From positions 17,542-41,323 of the forward strand of contig DIZC01000069.1 of the NCBI GenBank assembly GCA_002429315.1: 23,782 nt of DNA, read 5' to 3'. The position numbers and the translations under genes were made by a program. Every line of letters starts with the position of its first letter. Position 1 is the stretch's first letter. The notes beneath the pieces were generated by a model, which saw nothing but the letters and a program-made list of their open reading frames with translations, was not told the DNA's origin and made no database searches. Of the stretch, positions 8,170 to 15,885 are shown piece after piece. This stretch comes from Alphaproteobacteria bacterium UBA6038. Lineage in GTDB: Bacteria; Pseudomonadota; Alphaproteobacteria; Micropepsales; Micropepsaceae.

Positions 8170-9255
8170 TCAGCGGGACGCAACCGAGGGGCTGGCCGGC
8201 TCGATAAGGCCGACAAGGCCATCGGACTCGTCGTTCGGACCGGCAGCGAAGGTGACGTTTCCGTCTGGTCCGCTGTCCAGACCCCACAGGCCATCGATCT
8301 TGATCGCATTGCCGTTCGAATGACTCAGCGTGCCACGGAATTCCCCGGTGTTCGGATCAAACGCATTGATCCTGCCATTGCCGAAATTTCCCACCAAAAG
8401 GGCGCCCGAAAACGCGCCGAACCCCTGCGGCGCGATCGTCATCCCCCAGGGGGCATCCAGCGGACCGTTGGAAATGAGGTGCTGCTGCAAACGGCCGGCA
8501 AGATCGAACACGTCGATGTAACCTAGCCCGCGGCGATCGACCTCGTCGGTGCCGCCTCGCTCGCGCCTGGCAAACGCGACATAGAGCTTCCCATTGATGA
8601 GGGCGACGTTGAAGGGTGCGAAGCGCTTCGGAAGACTGGTATCCGTAAACGCATTGATCTGATGGAAGCGATCGTCGAACACTTCCACCTCGTTGTTGCT
8701 GAAGTCCGCGGCGAACAACCTATCGTTCGCGCCGCCGAGCGCGACGCCCTTGAAGACAGAATTCTGCGCGGACCGGTCCACCGCAAGGACGGCATGGGTC
8801 AGGTCCACATTCGGGTTCCAGCCCTGGATAGTCCCAGCCTCGGTGACGAAAAGGAAAATGCTGGGGCCGCTGACGCCGTTTTTCCGGATCGGAAAGTCGA
8901 CATCGCCGTCGTCCTTCTGCGGCACAAAGACATTCCCGGTCGGCGCGCCGCCATGTCGGATGTCGACGGTCAGCGGAACCTTTTGTCCGGTTTTGCGGTC
9001 GTAGAGCGTGGACTTGTTCGTGCCGTTATCGGAGACCCACAGCGGCGATCCGGGGGCGTGCGAAATACCCCAGGCATTGACCAGATCCGGATCGTAGTTC
9101 GCAGCAAGGCCGGGATGGTTCGATACCAGATAGATCGCTTCAAACCCCGCACCCGCAGGCGGCGATTTCGCCGGCGAGGCAACGGCCACCACCGCGGCGA
9201 GCGCCGTGGACCCAAGCACGGCTAGAGCAAACCCAAGGCTGATTTTCGTTTTCAT
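8170..9255 (-). CDS. TIGR03118 family secreted beta-propeller-like protein
   Basis: The 361-residue product begins with a clear signal peptide (MKTKISLGFALAVLGSTALA, cleavage probably before about residue 30), so it should be exported to the periplasm or beyond. The mature part contains repeated blade-like stretches such as LVNAWGISHAPGSPLWVSDNG, GNVFVP, GWNPNVD, DRLFAADFSNNEVEVFD, APWGMTIAP, LLVGNFGNGRINAFD and DGLWGLDSG. This pattern matches the TIGR03118 family as I remember it, whose function is not established. The ATG at 9255 is well supported by GGGAGG five bases upstream on the minus strand. The gene stands alone, convergent with the pseudogene and divergent from the ECF sigma operon. 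It could be a target of that sigma factor, but the sequence does not show this. Confidence 0.8.
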   Translation of the reverse strand: MKTKISLGFALAVLGSTALAAVVAVASPAKSPPAGAGFEAIYLVSNHPGLAANYDPDLVNAWGISHAPGSPLWVSDNGTNKSTLYDRKTGQKVPLTVDIRHGGAPTGNVFVPQKDDGDVDFPIRKNGVSGPSIFLFVTEAGTIQGWNPNVDLTHAVLAVDRSAQNSVFKGVALGGANDRLFAADFSNNEVEVFDDRFHQINAFTDTSLPKRFAPFNVALINGKLYVAFARRERGGTDEVDRRGLGYIDVFDLAGRLQQHLISNGPLDAPWGMTIAPQGFGAFSGALLVGNFGNGRINAFDPNTGEFRGTLSHSNGNAIKIDGLWGLDSGPDGNVTFAAGPNDESDGLVGLIEPASPSVASR

Positions 9256-9310
9256 GCAAACCTCCCACCCGTCGCGCCAAGGCGACCTGCGGCGGCATCA
9301 GTACCGCTCC

Positions 9311-9340
9311 TTGGCTAGACGAATTCGACGTGCCTATTAT
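9311..9340 (+). promoter_or_regulatory. candidate sigma-70 promoter in the intergenic region upstream of the ECF sigma gene
   Basis: TTGGCT (9311-9316) and TATTAT (9335-9340) are spaced by 18 bases on the plus strand. The -10 element differs from consensus at one position and the -35 at two. Transcription would begin near 9347, just before a terminator-like hairpin, so it would make a transcript of about 50 nucleotides unless read-through occurs. Confidence 0.35.
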
Positions 9341-9358
9341 TCCTTGCCGTACACCGCG

Positions 9359-9398
9359 AGCCGTAGATTTTCGGCGTCAGAACCTACGGGGCTTTTTT
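9359..9398 (+). terminator. rho-independent terminator-like hairpin
   Basis: CCGTAG (9361-9366) pairs with CTACGG (9384-9389) around a 17-base loop. The stem may extend by two pairs (AG at 9359-9360 with CT at 9392-9393 across a GG bulge), and it is followed directly by six T residues (9393-9398). No intact plus-strand gene lies immediately upstream, the nearest being the pseudogene ending at 8140. It may therefore end a short RNA started at about 9347 or act as an attenuator. Confidence 0.5.
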
Positions 9399-9529
9399 GA
9401 CGTCAGGACGTCTTGGAGATACCGCGCTGGCCGATGCCCGCTCCTCACCAGGTGTTACGGTCCTTCCATTCCGCACCTGTTCGGTCGCCGTTTGTTATCC
9501 TTGTTCACGGGCCGTCGCCCGCCCGAGTT

Positions 9530-9555
9530 GGAATAAACAGCGTCACCCGCCCGTC
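9530..9555 (+). promoter_or_regulatory. candidate ECF-type promoter, possibly autoregulatory
   Basis: GGAATAA (9530-9536) followed after 15 bases by CGTC (9552-9555) has the layout of ECF sigma promoters (a GGAA-type -35 and a CGT-type -10). It lies about 140 bases before the ECF sigma start, as expected for positive autoregulation. Recognition by this particular sigma factor is inferred from position only. Confidence 0.35.
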
Positions 9556-9590
9556 CAACCTATGAAATGCGACGAAGAAGGGGCGAAGCG

Positions 9591-9701
9591 ATGACCACGG
9601 GAGGCGGGGCGCCGGAAATCGGAGGGAGATCGGTGGTCCTTTACCCATCCCATTCCGCCGCCCAGACTATCCAGGGGCCGTTCATCGCGAGGCAGTGCTG
9701 A
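9591..9701 (+). CDS. short leader ORF overlapping the ECF sigma start
   Basis: This 36-codon ORF starts at an ATG preceded by AAGGGG about seven bases upstream, a better ribosome site than that of the sigma gene itself. It stops at 9701, seven bases inside the sigma gene, which begins in another frame at GTG 9695. The product (starting MTTGGGAPEIGGRSVV) has no recognisable feature. If translated, terminating ribosomes could re-initiate at the GTG, coupling sigma-factor synthesis to the leader. It may equally be chance, since short ORFs are frequent in GC-rich DNA. Confidence 0.3.
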   Translation: MTTGGGAPEIGGRSVVLYPSHSAAQTIQGPFIARQC

Positions 9702-10249
9702 GGACCGACACGCGCGGGGAGTTCACGGGCGCCTTGATCGCGCAATTGCCGGCCCTCCGGCGATATGCGTCGGCGCTTTCCGGCAGCGTCGCGACCGGAG
9801 ATGACCTTGTGCAGGATTGCCTCGAGCGGGCGCTCCGGCAGTCGGACCGATTGCGGGATCCCCAGAAGCTCGGAGGCTGGCTGAGATCCATCCTGCACAA
9901 TCTTTATGTCGACGAGCTGCGCCGGAAGCGCAGCAGAGGAATCGAGGAGGACATCACGGCGTTGGCAGACAGTTTGGCGAGCGTGGCACCGGCAGACCGG
10001 GCGCCCTTTCATGAATTCGCCGCCGCCATGAACACACTGTCGGCGGAGCATCGCGAGATCCTGCTGCTCGTGGGACTGGAAGGGATGAATTACCGGGAGA
10101 TCGCGGAGACGCTGCGAATTCCACTGGGCACCGTGATGTCACGGCTTGCCCGGGCGCGGGAGCGCCTGCGCAACGCGCTCGAGACGGGGGCGGAACGCGA
10201 GACGGCGAGCGTCACCTCGCTGGATGCGCGGCGAAGGCTAAGAGGATGA
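9695..10249 (+). CDS. RNA polymerase ECF sigma factor
   Basis: The 184-residue protein has only the two ECF sigma regions. Region 2 lies at about residues 16-80, with DDLVQDCLERAL for core binding and -10 melting and GWLRSILHNLYVDELRRKR. Region 4 lies at about 105-162, with LSAEHREILLLVGLEGMNYREIAETL and the recognition helix IPLGTVMSRLARARERLR that contacts the -35 element. The start is the GTG at 9695, with a GAGG very close upstream (two-base spacing), which is weak and may reflect coupling to the leader ORF. Its stop overlaps the ATG of the next gene as ATGA (10246-10249), so sigma and anti-sigma are co-translated. The signal sensed is unknown; likely targets include its own promoter. Confidence 0.93.
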   Translation: MLRTDTRGEFTGALIAQLPALRRYASALSGSVATGDDLVQDCLERALRQSDRLRDPQKLGGWLRSILHNLYVDELRRKRSRGIEEDITALADSLASVAPADRAPFHEFAAAMNTLSAEHREILLLVGLEGMNYREIAETLRIPLGTVMSRLARARERLRNALETGAERETASVTSLDARRRLRG

Positions 10250-11004
10250 CCGAGCAGCTCCAGATCAGCGACGAAAGTCTCCACGCCTTTATCGATGGCG
10301 AGCTGCCCGCGGACGGGCGGGCGGCGATAGAGGCGGCGATCGCGCGCGATCCGCATCTGGGCCAAAGGGTGGCGCTGTACCGCGCCGACAAAGCGCGGAT
10401 CGCCGAAACCTACGGCCCTCTTCTGAACGCACCTATCCCCGCCGGGTGGATCGCGCTGATCGAAAACCCGCCGCGCCGATCCTGGCCGTTCGCTCCGCTT
10501 CGGACGATCGCCGCCATCGCGGCGGCGCTGCTCGTGCTGGTCGGTGGGCCGATGCTCTACCGGCAAGCCACGCCGCACGAAGAGCCCATCGTCGAGGAAG
10601 CGCTGGCCGCGCGCAGCGATGCGCTGCCCGCGCGCCAGATCGTTGCCGTGCGTTCGGGAGCACAGTCGGCAGCCGCGAACCGCGCCATGCAGAGTGCGTT
10701 GGCAATGCCGGTGAAGGCGCCGGATTTGTCACGCATGGGCTACATTCTGGTCGGCATGCGCACCTACGATGCGGTGAGCAGCGGTAAGGCCGTGGAGTTG
10801 CTGTATCGCCACGCCGGCAATCGCGCCTTTGCGCTGTATGTGCGTAAGCCCTCCGGGCCGCCGCGCTTCGACCAATATAAGCAGGGGAATCTGCGCGTCT
10901 GCATCTGGCAGGACGACGTGGTCGGCGCCGTGATGACGGGCGAAATGTCGGCCGCCGAAATGCAGCGCCTTGCCAGCCTCGCCTATACCGGCCTCGAATC
11001 TTAG
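10246..11004 (+). CDS. transmembrane anti-sigma factor
   Basis: This 252-residue protein is the expected partner of the preceding ECF sigma factor. The N-terminal cytoplasmic part contains ISDESLHAFIDGELP (residues 7-21), the helix common to alphaproteobacterial membrane anti-sigma factors; no HxxxCxxC zinc motif is present. One membrane helix lies at about 84-105 (PLRTIAAIAAALLVLVGGPM). The C-terminal part, about 106-252, would be periplasmic and is mixed alpha/beta with a single Cys (VCIWQDD). It could release the sigma factor on an envelope signal, by proteolysis or conformational change. It overlaps the sigma gene by four bases, and its TAG stop shares TTAG (11001-11004) with the stop of the convergent DUF1329 gene, leaving no room for a separate terminator. 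Confidence 0.88.
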   Translation: MTEQLQISDESLHAFIDGELPADGRAAIEAAIARDPHLGQRVALYRADKARIAETYGPLLNAPIPAGWIALIENPPRRSWPFAPLRTIAAIAAALLVLVGGPMLYRQATPHEEPIVEEALAARSDALPARQIVAVRSGAQSAAANRAMQSALAMPVKAPDLSRMGYILVGMRTYDAVSSGKAVELLYRHAGNRAFALYVRKPSGPPRFDQYKQGNLRVCIWQDDVVGAVMTGEMSAAEMQRLASLAYTGLES

Positions 11005-12416
11005 CGCACCGCCTGGGCCGCCAAGGATTCCGGCGAGAAGGTGCTCGCCGGATGTGGCCCGGTAATCCGGTAGCCGCTGCCGTTGAACGCGAAGCCGAAG
11101 ACGTACCCGCCGAGATCGAAATCGTACACGAACTGGCTGCCCAGGATCAGCGCCGGCACGTCCGGCATCAGATAGGTGGTGGCGTGGGCGAATTTCCACA
11201 GCTTGCCGCTCTCGTCCCAGGAGTCGCTGTAGACGGCGAGCCAGGTGTCCTCGTCGACGTAGAGGCGGCGCCGCGGCGCGATGTGATGCTTGCCCGCCGC
11301 GAGTGTGCCTTCCACCACCCAGACGCGATGCAGTTCGTAGCGCAGATCGTCGGGATTGGCGTGGCGAAGTCCCATCACTTCGGTTTGGGACCGCGCATAG
11401 AAGCGGTTGTTGTTGTAAGGGATGTACATCTCCCTCTTGCCGAGCAGCTTCCAGTCGTAGCGGTCCGGGCCGCCGAAGAAGATGTAGTACTCGTCCAGAT
11501 TCTCGAAGCCGGACGCATTGGGATCGGGCACATCGTAGGAGAGCGAGGGCCCGCGGCGCACCCGCCGCTCCCCCGGTAGCAGTCGCCAGGCAGCAAACTT
11601 GTAGCGGGCGGTGTCGATCGGCTGCCAATCCAGATAGCCTTGGTCCACGGCGGCGGGCGGCGCGTCCTGGATCTGCCGCGTCTTGAAGTAGTAGCCGCCG
11701 TAGGAGGTCGGCGTGGCGCCGGGATAGTAGTAGGGAAAATCCGCCACCTCGTCGTACCCCGAGGACAGCGTGCGCGTGCCGTCCGGCGAAATCACATACG
11801 TGTTCACGTGCAGCTCCCGCGCCGGGCCCCAATAGGCGAGCAGATGGTTCCACACCACTTCGAAGCCGTTCTTCGGAATCGGGAACGGGATTCCGCCGGC
11901 TGCCCCCTCGACCCCATATGCAATGCCTTCCGGGGCGGCGTGAGCGCGGGTCGCATTGCGAAAAACTTTGTCGTAGACGGACGCCGGAAACGCAGCGGTT
12001 CGGTGCGTGGGATAAACGTCCATCCGGTAGTCCGGATATTTGCGGAACAGGACCTTGGCGCCTTCCGGTAGCTTGTCTGCATACGTCTGGAAGTTGGCAG
12101 GGGTGATGGCAAAAAGCGGCTTCTCGCCTGAGAACGGGTCCGGCCGGATCGCCCCGCCGCGGGGGCCAGGCGCAGGTGTCGTGTAGCCGCCGGTCCATGC
12201 GGGTATGGTGCCCACCTTGTTGCCGGCGCGCTCCGCGCCCACGAGGGTGAGCGTGGTCTTCAGCTGGGCAGCCTCCTGCGGCGGCACCGCCGCGGCCGGG
12301 CCGCCTGCGAGCGAGATGACAGCCAGCACCGCTGTAAAGAGGAGGCCGCGTCCGTTCAGGCGCAGTTCAGGCCTTTCTGTGGTTTTATGCCGGCCGGAGC
12401 AGTGCCGAGGCAACAT
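11001..12416 (-). CDS. DUF1329 domain-containing exported protein
   Basis: The protein of about 471 residues begins with a signal sequence (GLLFTAVLAVISLAGGPAAA) and then shows DUF1329 family features. These include GTIPAWTGGYTTP, DPFSGEKPLFAIT, the PDYRMDVYPTHR stretch, EVVWNHLLAYWG, IFFGGPDRYDWKLLGKREM, IPYNNNRFY, HRVWVVEGTL and RRRLYVDEDTW, ending in FNGSGY. Family members are outer-membrane or periplasmic and have a LolB-like beta fold; they are commonly paired with DUF1302 proteins, with an unproven role in export or handling of hydrophobic compounds. Start choice is uncertain. ATG 12416 lacks a Shine-Dalgarno and gives a long n-region, while a CTG at 12365 has AGAAAGG six bases upstream and gives a classic signal peptide. 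A longer frame to 12518 runs into the neighbour and is unlikely. Confidence 0.88.
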   Translation of the reverse strand: MLPRHCSGRHKTTERPELRLNGRGLLFTAVLAVISLAGGPAAAVPPQEAAQLKTTLTLVGAERAGNKVGTIPAWTGGYTTPAPGPRGGAIRPDPFSGEKPLFAITPANFQTYADKLPEGAKVLFRKYPDYRMDVYPTHRTAAFPASVYDKVFRNATRAHAAPEGIAYGVEGAAGGIPFPIPKNGFEVVWNHLLAYWGPARELHVNTYVISPDGTRTLSSGYDEVADFPYYYPGATPTSYGGYYFKTRQIQDAPPAAVDQGYLDWQPIDTARYKFAAWRLLPGERRVRRGPSLSYDVPDPNASGFENLDEYYIFFGGPDRYDWKLLGKREMYIPYNNNRFYARSQTEVMGLRHANPDDLRYELHRVWVVEGTLAAGKHHIAPRRRLYVDEDTWLAVYSDSWDESGKLWKFAHATTYLMPDVPALILGSQFVYDFDLGGYVFGFAFNGSGYRITGPHPASTFSPESLAAQAVR

Positions 12417-14016
12417 GACGTTCGGGCGATGGGATTTCCCGCGGGGTTCCGCGCCGTTGCGGCGCGGCATCCTGACCCCGTCGGCGTTGCTCGCGTTCTT
12501 TTGCGTTGTTCCCGCCATGGCGGCGGACCTTTACCACGCGGGCGATTTCGATGTGAGGTGGGACAACACCGTCCGCTACACCGCGGCCTTCCGCGTCAGC
12601 TCCCGCGACAATGCTCTGGTGGCCAACCCGAACTGGGACGATGGTGATTGGAATTTCCGCCCCGGCCCAATCTCAGACCGTCTCGACCTACTTTCCGAGT
12701 TCGACGCCACCGACGGCGATTTCGGTCTGCGCATCAGCGCCGCCGGCTGGTACGACACCGTCTACCACCAGCGCAACGACAACGACTCGCTGCAGACCTT
12801 CAACCCGTACTCGGTGCCGCACGACGAATTCACCCGCGCCGTGCGCAGACAGGAGGGTGCCGACGTGCAGCTGGGCGACGCCTTCGTGCATGGCGGCTTC
12901 GACGCCGCGGGGATCCCGGTCTCTTTCCGTGTCGGACGCTACACGTTGCTGTGGGGCGAGAGCCTCTTCTTCGGCGACAACAGCATTTCAGCCGGGCAGG
13001 CGCCCACCGACGTGGTGAAAGAACTTGCCCAGCCGTCGTCCTACGCCAAGGACGTCTTCCTGCCGGTCTGGCAGGCGTCGATCGCGCTTCAGTTGACCGA
13101 GGACATATCGCTGAACGCCTACGACCAGTTTGCCTGGCGCAAGAACCAACTGACCGGCTCCGGCAGTTATTTCAGCTACGCCGACTATCAGGGCCCGGGC
13201 GGCGAACGACTCATCCTCGCGCCCGGCCACTATCTCTACCGGATGGGCGACCTGCGGGGGCCGGATTCCGGCCAGTTCGGCATCTCCCTTCAACTGAACG
13301 ATGGCGACTTCAACTATGGCTTCTATGCGCTTCGCTTCAACGCAAAGGATCCGCAGGTGTACCTGCGCGTCGGCGCTCCCTCGGGGCGTGGCGGCGACGG
13401 AACGTATCAGCTCGTCTACCCAACCGGCATCGAGCTTTACGGCGCAAGCTTCAGTACCTATCTGGGCGACAGCAATGTGGCCGGCGAGTTCTCGTTCCGC
13501 CGCAACATGCCCCTCGTCAGCGGCCCGGTGGCCGTGCCGCTGGGGGGCCTTGCCGACGCCAGCGGTCATGCGCTGTACGCGGTGGGCGACACGCTGCACG
13601 GCCAGCTTTCGAATATCACCACGTTTGCCGCCTCGCCGCTGTGGCAACGCGCCGACCTGAACATTGAGGTCGCCGCAAACGATCGGCTCGACATTACCAA
13701 AAACGCTTCGGCGCTCGATCCCACCGTGAACCGGTTTGCCATGGCCTTTCAGGCTAGCTTCACGCCCCAATATTTCGAAGTGCTGCCGGCGCTGGACCTG
13801 GGCGTGCCGATCGGGTTCGGCTATGGCCTGGTGGGCAACTCCAGCACGGACGAGGATCAGTACGACAATGCCGGGAATTTTGAGATCGGAATATCCGGCA
13901 CCTTCCGCGCAGCGTGGCGGGGCAGTCTGACGTTCACGCATTTCTTTGGCGCGCCATCCCAGCAGCCGCTGGCCGACCGGGATTTTGTTGCGCTGACGTT
14001 CCAGAGGACGTTCTGA
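12415..14016 (+). CDS. DUF1302 outer-membrane beta-barrel protein
   Basis: The 533-residue product has a signal peptide with hydrophobic core TPSALLAFFCVVPAMA and cleavage before ADLYHAG. The mature chain has the DUF1302 features GDFDVRWDNTVRYTAAFRV, a DLLSEFDA strand, the conserved RVGRYTLLWGESLFFGDNSI block with SAGQAPTDV, and LDLGVPIGFGYGLVGNSS. It ends in alternating strands finishing with Phe (FVALTFQRTF), the usual terminal residue of outer-membrane barrels. Members are predicted porin-like barrels that occur with DUF1329 proteins and often an RND-type exporter; no exporter lies in this window. The ATG at 12415 follows GAGG at four bases. It overlaps the ATG of the divergent DUF1329 gene (shared CATG, 12414-12417). 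Confidence 0.88.
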   Translation: MTFGRWDFPRGSAPLRRGILTPSALLAFFCVVPAMAADLYHAGDFDVRWDNTVRYTAAFRVSSRDNALVANPNWDDGDWNFRPGPISDRLDLLSEFDATDGDFGLRISAAGWYDTVYHQRNDNDSLQTFNPYSVPHDEFTRAVRRQEGADVQLGDAFVHGGFDAAGIPVSFRVGRYTLLWGESLFFGDNSISAGQAPTDVVKELAQPSSYAKDVFLPVWQASIALQLTEDISLNAYDQFAWRKNQLTGSGSYFSYADYQGPGGERLILAPGHYLYRMGDLRGPDSGQFGISLQLNDGDFNYGFYALRFNAKDPQVYLRVGAPSGRGGDGTYQLVYPTGIELYGASFSTYLGDSNVAGEFSFRRNMPLVSGPVAVPLGGLADASGHALYAVGDTLHGQLSNITTFAASPLWQRADLNIEVAANDRLDITKNASALDPTVNRFAMAFQASFTPQYFEVLPALDLGVPIGFGYGLVGNSSTDEDQYDNAGNFEIGISGTFRAAWRGSLTFTHFFGAPSQQPLADRDFVALTFQRTF

Positions 14017-14177
14017 AGCAACGTCCGGATAGGGGAGCCCCGGCAGCCATGCAGCACATCAAAGTTTAGCAGCCGCGCTCATCAGCGATTAATAGGCCGT
14101 CGGCAGCGTAATTGACCGCGGCGGCGAATTTGCAGATGGTCGGCCAGTGCGGGCGGCGGGGGGCTCGGAGGATTTGC

Positions 14178-15167
14178 ATGAAATTCGTGTTCGGGGTTTG
14201 CGCTGCGGCGTGTCTGGCGCTCGCTACGCACGCATTCGCGGTGACGTATGGCGACTTGCGCGGCGCCAGCCTCGGCGTCGGGGCGAGCCTCAACGGCACC
14301 GTCCCGTTCCCCGCGGACAACGCCTGGAACCACGACATTTCGAACGCGCCCGTTGATCCCAATTCCGACAACCTGATCGCGTCGATCGGGCTTGCGACGG
14401 GCCTGCATCCGGATTTCGGCGCCGGCTATTACCAGCACAGCATCATCGGCATCCCTTACGTGCTGGTGCCGGATTCGCAGATGTACGTCACCATCCATCT
14501 GAAGGCCTACAAGAGCGAAAGCGACAAGGGGCCCTATCCCGTGCCGCCCGACGCGCCCATCGAAGGCATGCGCGACGACGGCAGGAAGTTCGGCGGCGAC
14601 CGGCATGTGATCGTGATCGATCGCGATACCAACCGGCTCTACGAAATGGGCCGAGCTTTTCCACAGCCGGATATCAGCTGGAATGCCGATGTGGGCGCCA
14701 TCTTCCACGTCGACTCCGACATCGTCCGGCCGACCCAGAAGCCCGGCTGGACCAGCGCCGATGCCGCGGGCCTGCCGATCTTTCCCGGTCTGGTGCGCTA
14801 CGATGAAGTGGCGGCCGGCGCGATCGTGCACGCGCTGCGCTTCACCGTGGCGAACACGCGCAAGGCCTATGTGAAGCCCGCCAACCACTGGGCGTCCGAT
14901 TTGACCAGCGCCAATCTTCCGCCGATGGGCATGCGGGTGCGGCTGAAGGCCAGCTATCAAATCCCGGCGAGCTTCAGTGCGCAGACAAAAGTGATCCTCA
15001 CCGCATTGAAGACGTATGGCATGTTCGTCGCGGACAACGGCAGCAACTGGTACATCTCCGGCGCGCCGGATGACCGCTGGAACAACGACCGACTGGTCAG
15101 CGAATTGCGGCAGGTGACGGGCGCCGAGTTCGAAGTGGTGAAGATGGGCAAGCTTCACACGCCCTAA
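14178..15167 (+). CDS. exported conserved-looking protein of unknown function
   Basis: The 329-residue protein begins MKFVFGVCAAACLALATHAFA, a signal peptide with cleavage after AFA. I do not recognise the family. The mature chain is rich in aromatic, Asp and Asn residues. Notable stretches are PADNAWNHDISNAPVDPNSD, GIPYVLVPD, SDKGPYPVPPDAPIEG, a catalytic-looking GGDRHVIVIDRDTNRLYEM, GWTSADAAGLPIFPGLVRYD, NHWASD and VADNGSNWYISGAPDDRWN. These read like a compact enzyme or carbohydrate-binding fold, but no known active site can be assigned. The start is fixed by GGAGG at 14167-14171, six bases before the ATG; an in-frame ATG at 14112 lacks a ribosome site and would bury the signal peptide. 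It stands 161 bases after the DUF1302 gene on the same strand. The gap contains no clear terminator. Confidence 0.8.
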   Translation: MKFVFGVCAAACLALATHAFAVTYGDLRGASLGVGASLNGTVPFPADNAWNHDISNAPVDPNSDNLIASIGLATGLHPDFGAGYYQHSIIGIPYVLVPDSQMYVTIHLKAYKSESDKGPYPVPPDAPIEGMRDDGRKFGGDRHVIVIDRDTNRLYEMGRAFPQPDISWNADVGAIFHVDSDIVRPTQKPGWTSADAAGLPIFPGLVRYDEVAAGAIVHALRFTVANTRKAYVKPANHWASDLTSANLPPMGMRVRLKASYQIPASFSAQTKVILTALKTYGMFVADNGSNWYISGAPDDRWNNDRLVSELRQVTGAEFEVVKMGKLHTP

Positions 15168-15204
15168 GCGCCGTCCGTCACAATCCGAACGGATAAGTTT
15201 CCGG

Positions 15205-15820
15205 CTTGAATTGTGCGCCCACACGATGACCTTGGCATCGGGACGGGGCGGCCATCAGATGGTGCAGCGTGTCGAACATGGGGCGGTCGCGCAGATTCCA
15301 GGACTCGCGCGAGCCTTCGTACACGATGCGGTAGTACTGCTCGGCGGCGCGCACGATGCGCGCGTTCTGCGCGGCATCGAAAAAGGCTTCGCCATCGCCC
15401 TTGATCCAGTCGATGCTGGCGCTCAACAGGTCCTGCATTGCGCGACGACCTGCGGCTCGCATGGCTCACGGCCGTACAGCACCGCCCGCCCGTAGCGGGC
15501 GGGCTCGTCCTGCCACGGCGTCAGACAGCCGTAGCGCCGCCGCGCGTCTTTGGCCCCTTCGGGATCGTGTTTGTCGAGATAGCCGAGCACCGCGGCGGTG
15601 GAACCGCCGAGGCTGTAAATGTCGAGCCCGCGGAATTCGACGCGCTGGTCGTGCGCAAGCCGTTCGTTGTGCGCGCGCAGCCAGGCAACGAACTCGTGCA
15701 CCTCGACGTTTCGCCACATCCAGGTGGGTAAGCGCGCAAAAGCCTGTTCTTCGGACGGGGCATGCGGCCGATGGCGCCCGAAGCGATCGATGCGCACCGC
15801 ATCGGGCCCGTTCTCTCCAG
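15205..15820 (-). pseudogene. erythromycin esterase-like protein remnant
   Basis: The minus strand carries pieces of the erythromycin esterase family (PF05139) in changing frames. The first piece runs from PDAVRIDRF through PTWMWRNVEVHEFVAWLRAHN, RGLDIYSLGGSTAAVLGYLD and GCLTPWQDEPARYGRA to PQVVAQ. After a shift near 15440 comes MQDLLSASIDWIKGDGEAFFDAAQNAR through SRESWNLRDRPMFDTLHHLM, and after another shift near 15245 RPDAKVIVWAHNS. The family's N-terminal active-site His region and everything after WAHN are missing, so about 200 of roughly 400 residues remain and catalysis is impossible. Proteins of this family hydrolyse macrolide lactones or other esters. The remnant fills the gap between the unknown exported gene and the ligase gene. 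No insertion sequence or repeat marks its ends. Confidence 0.82.
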
Positions 15821-15885
15821 CAGGGCCATAGGGCGCCTCCTTTTTAAGGAAACGCGGGGCGAAAACCGGCAGTTCCGTTGGTGGA

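Larger units (their letters stand above)
9256..9694. other. 439-base intergenic region between divergent genes
   Basis: No full-size gene is visible here. The region holds the upstream sequence of the TIGR03118 gene (minus), the promoter and hairpin pair at 9311-9398, a tandem GACGTC at 9399-9404 and 9407-9412, an ECF-like promoter at 9530-9555, and a short ORF (9591-9701) overlapping the sigma-factor start. It is likely to be the control region of the ECF operon. Confidence 0.6.

Noticed and set aside
10729..12198. 489-codon minus-strand ORF in another frame of the DUF1329 region
   Set aside because: Overlaps the DUF1329 frame, which carries the family motifs; the product is Arg-rich and featureless.
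12205..12414. N-terminal extension of the DUF1302 gene to 12205
   Set aside because: It would run over the DUF1329 signal-peptide coding region and place the signal peptide internally.
14082..15224. 380-codon minus-strand ORF opposite the exported unknown gene
   Set aside because: The plus frame has a strong ribosome site and signal peptide. Only the extreme start of the minus ORF is informative, where WAHNS belongs to the esterase remnant.
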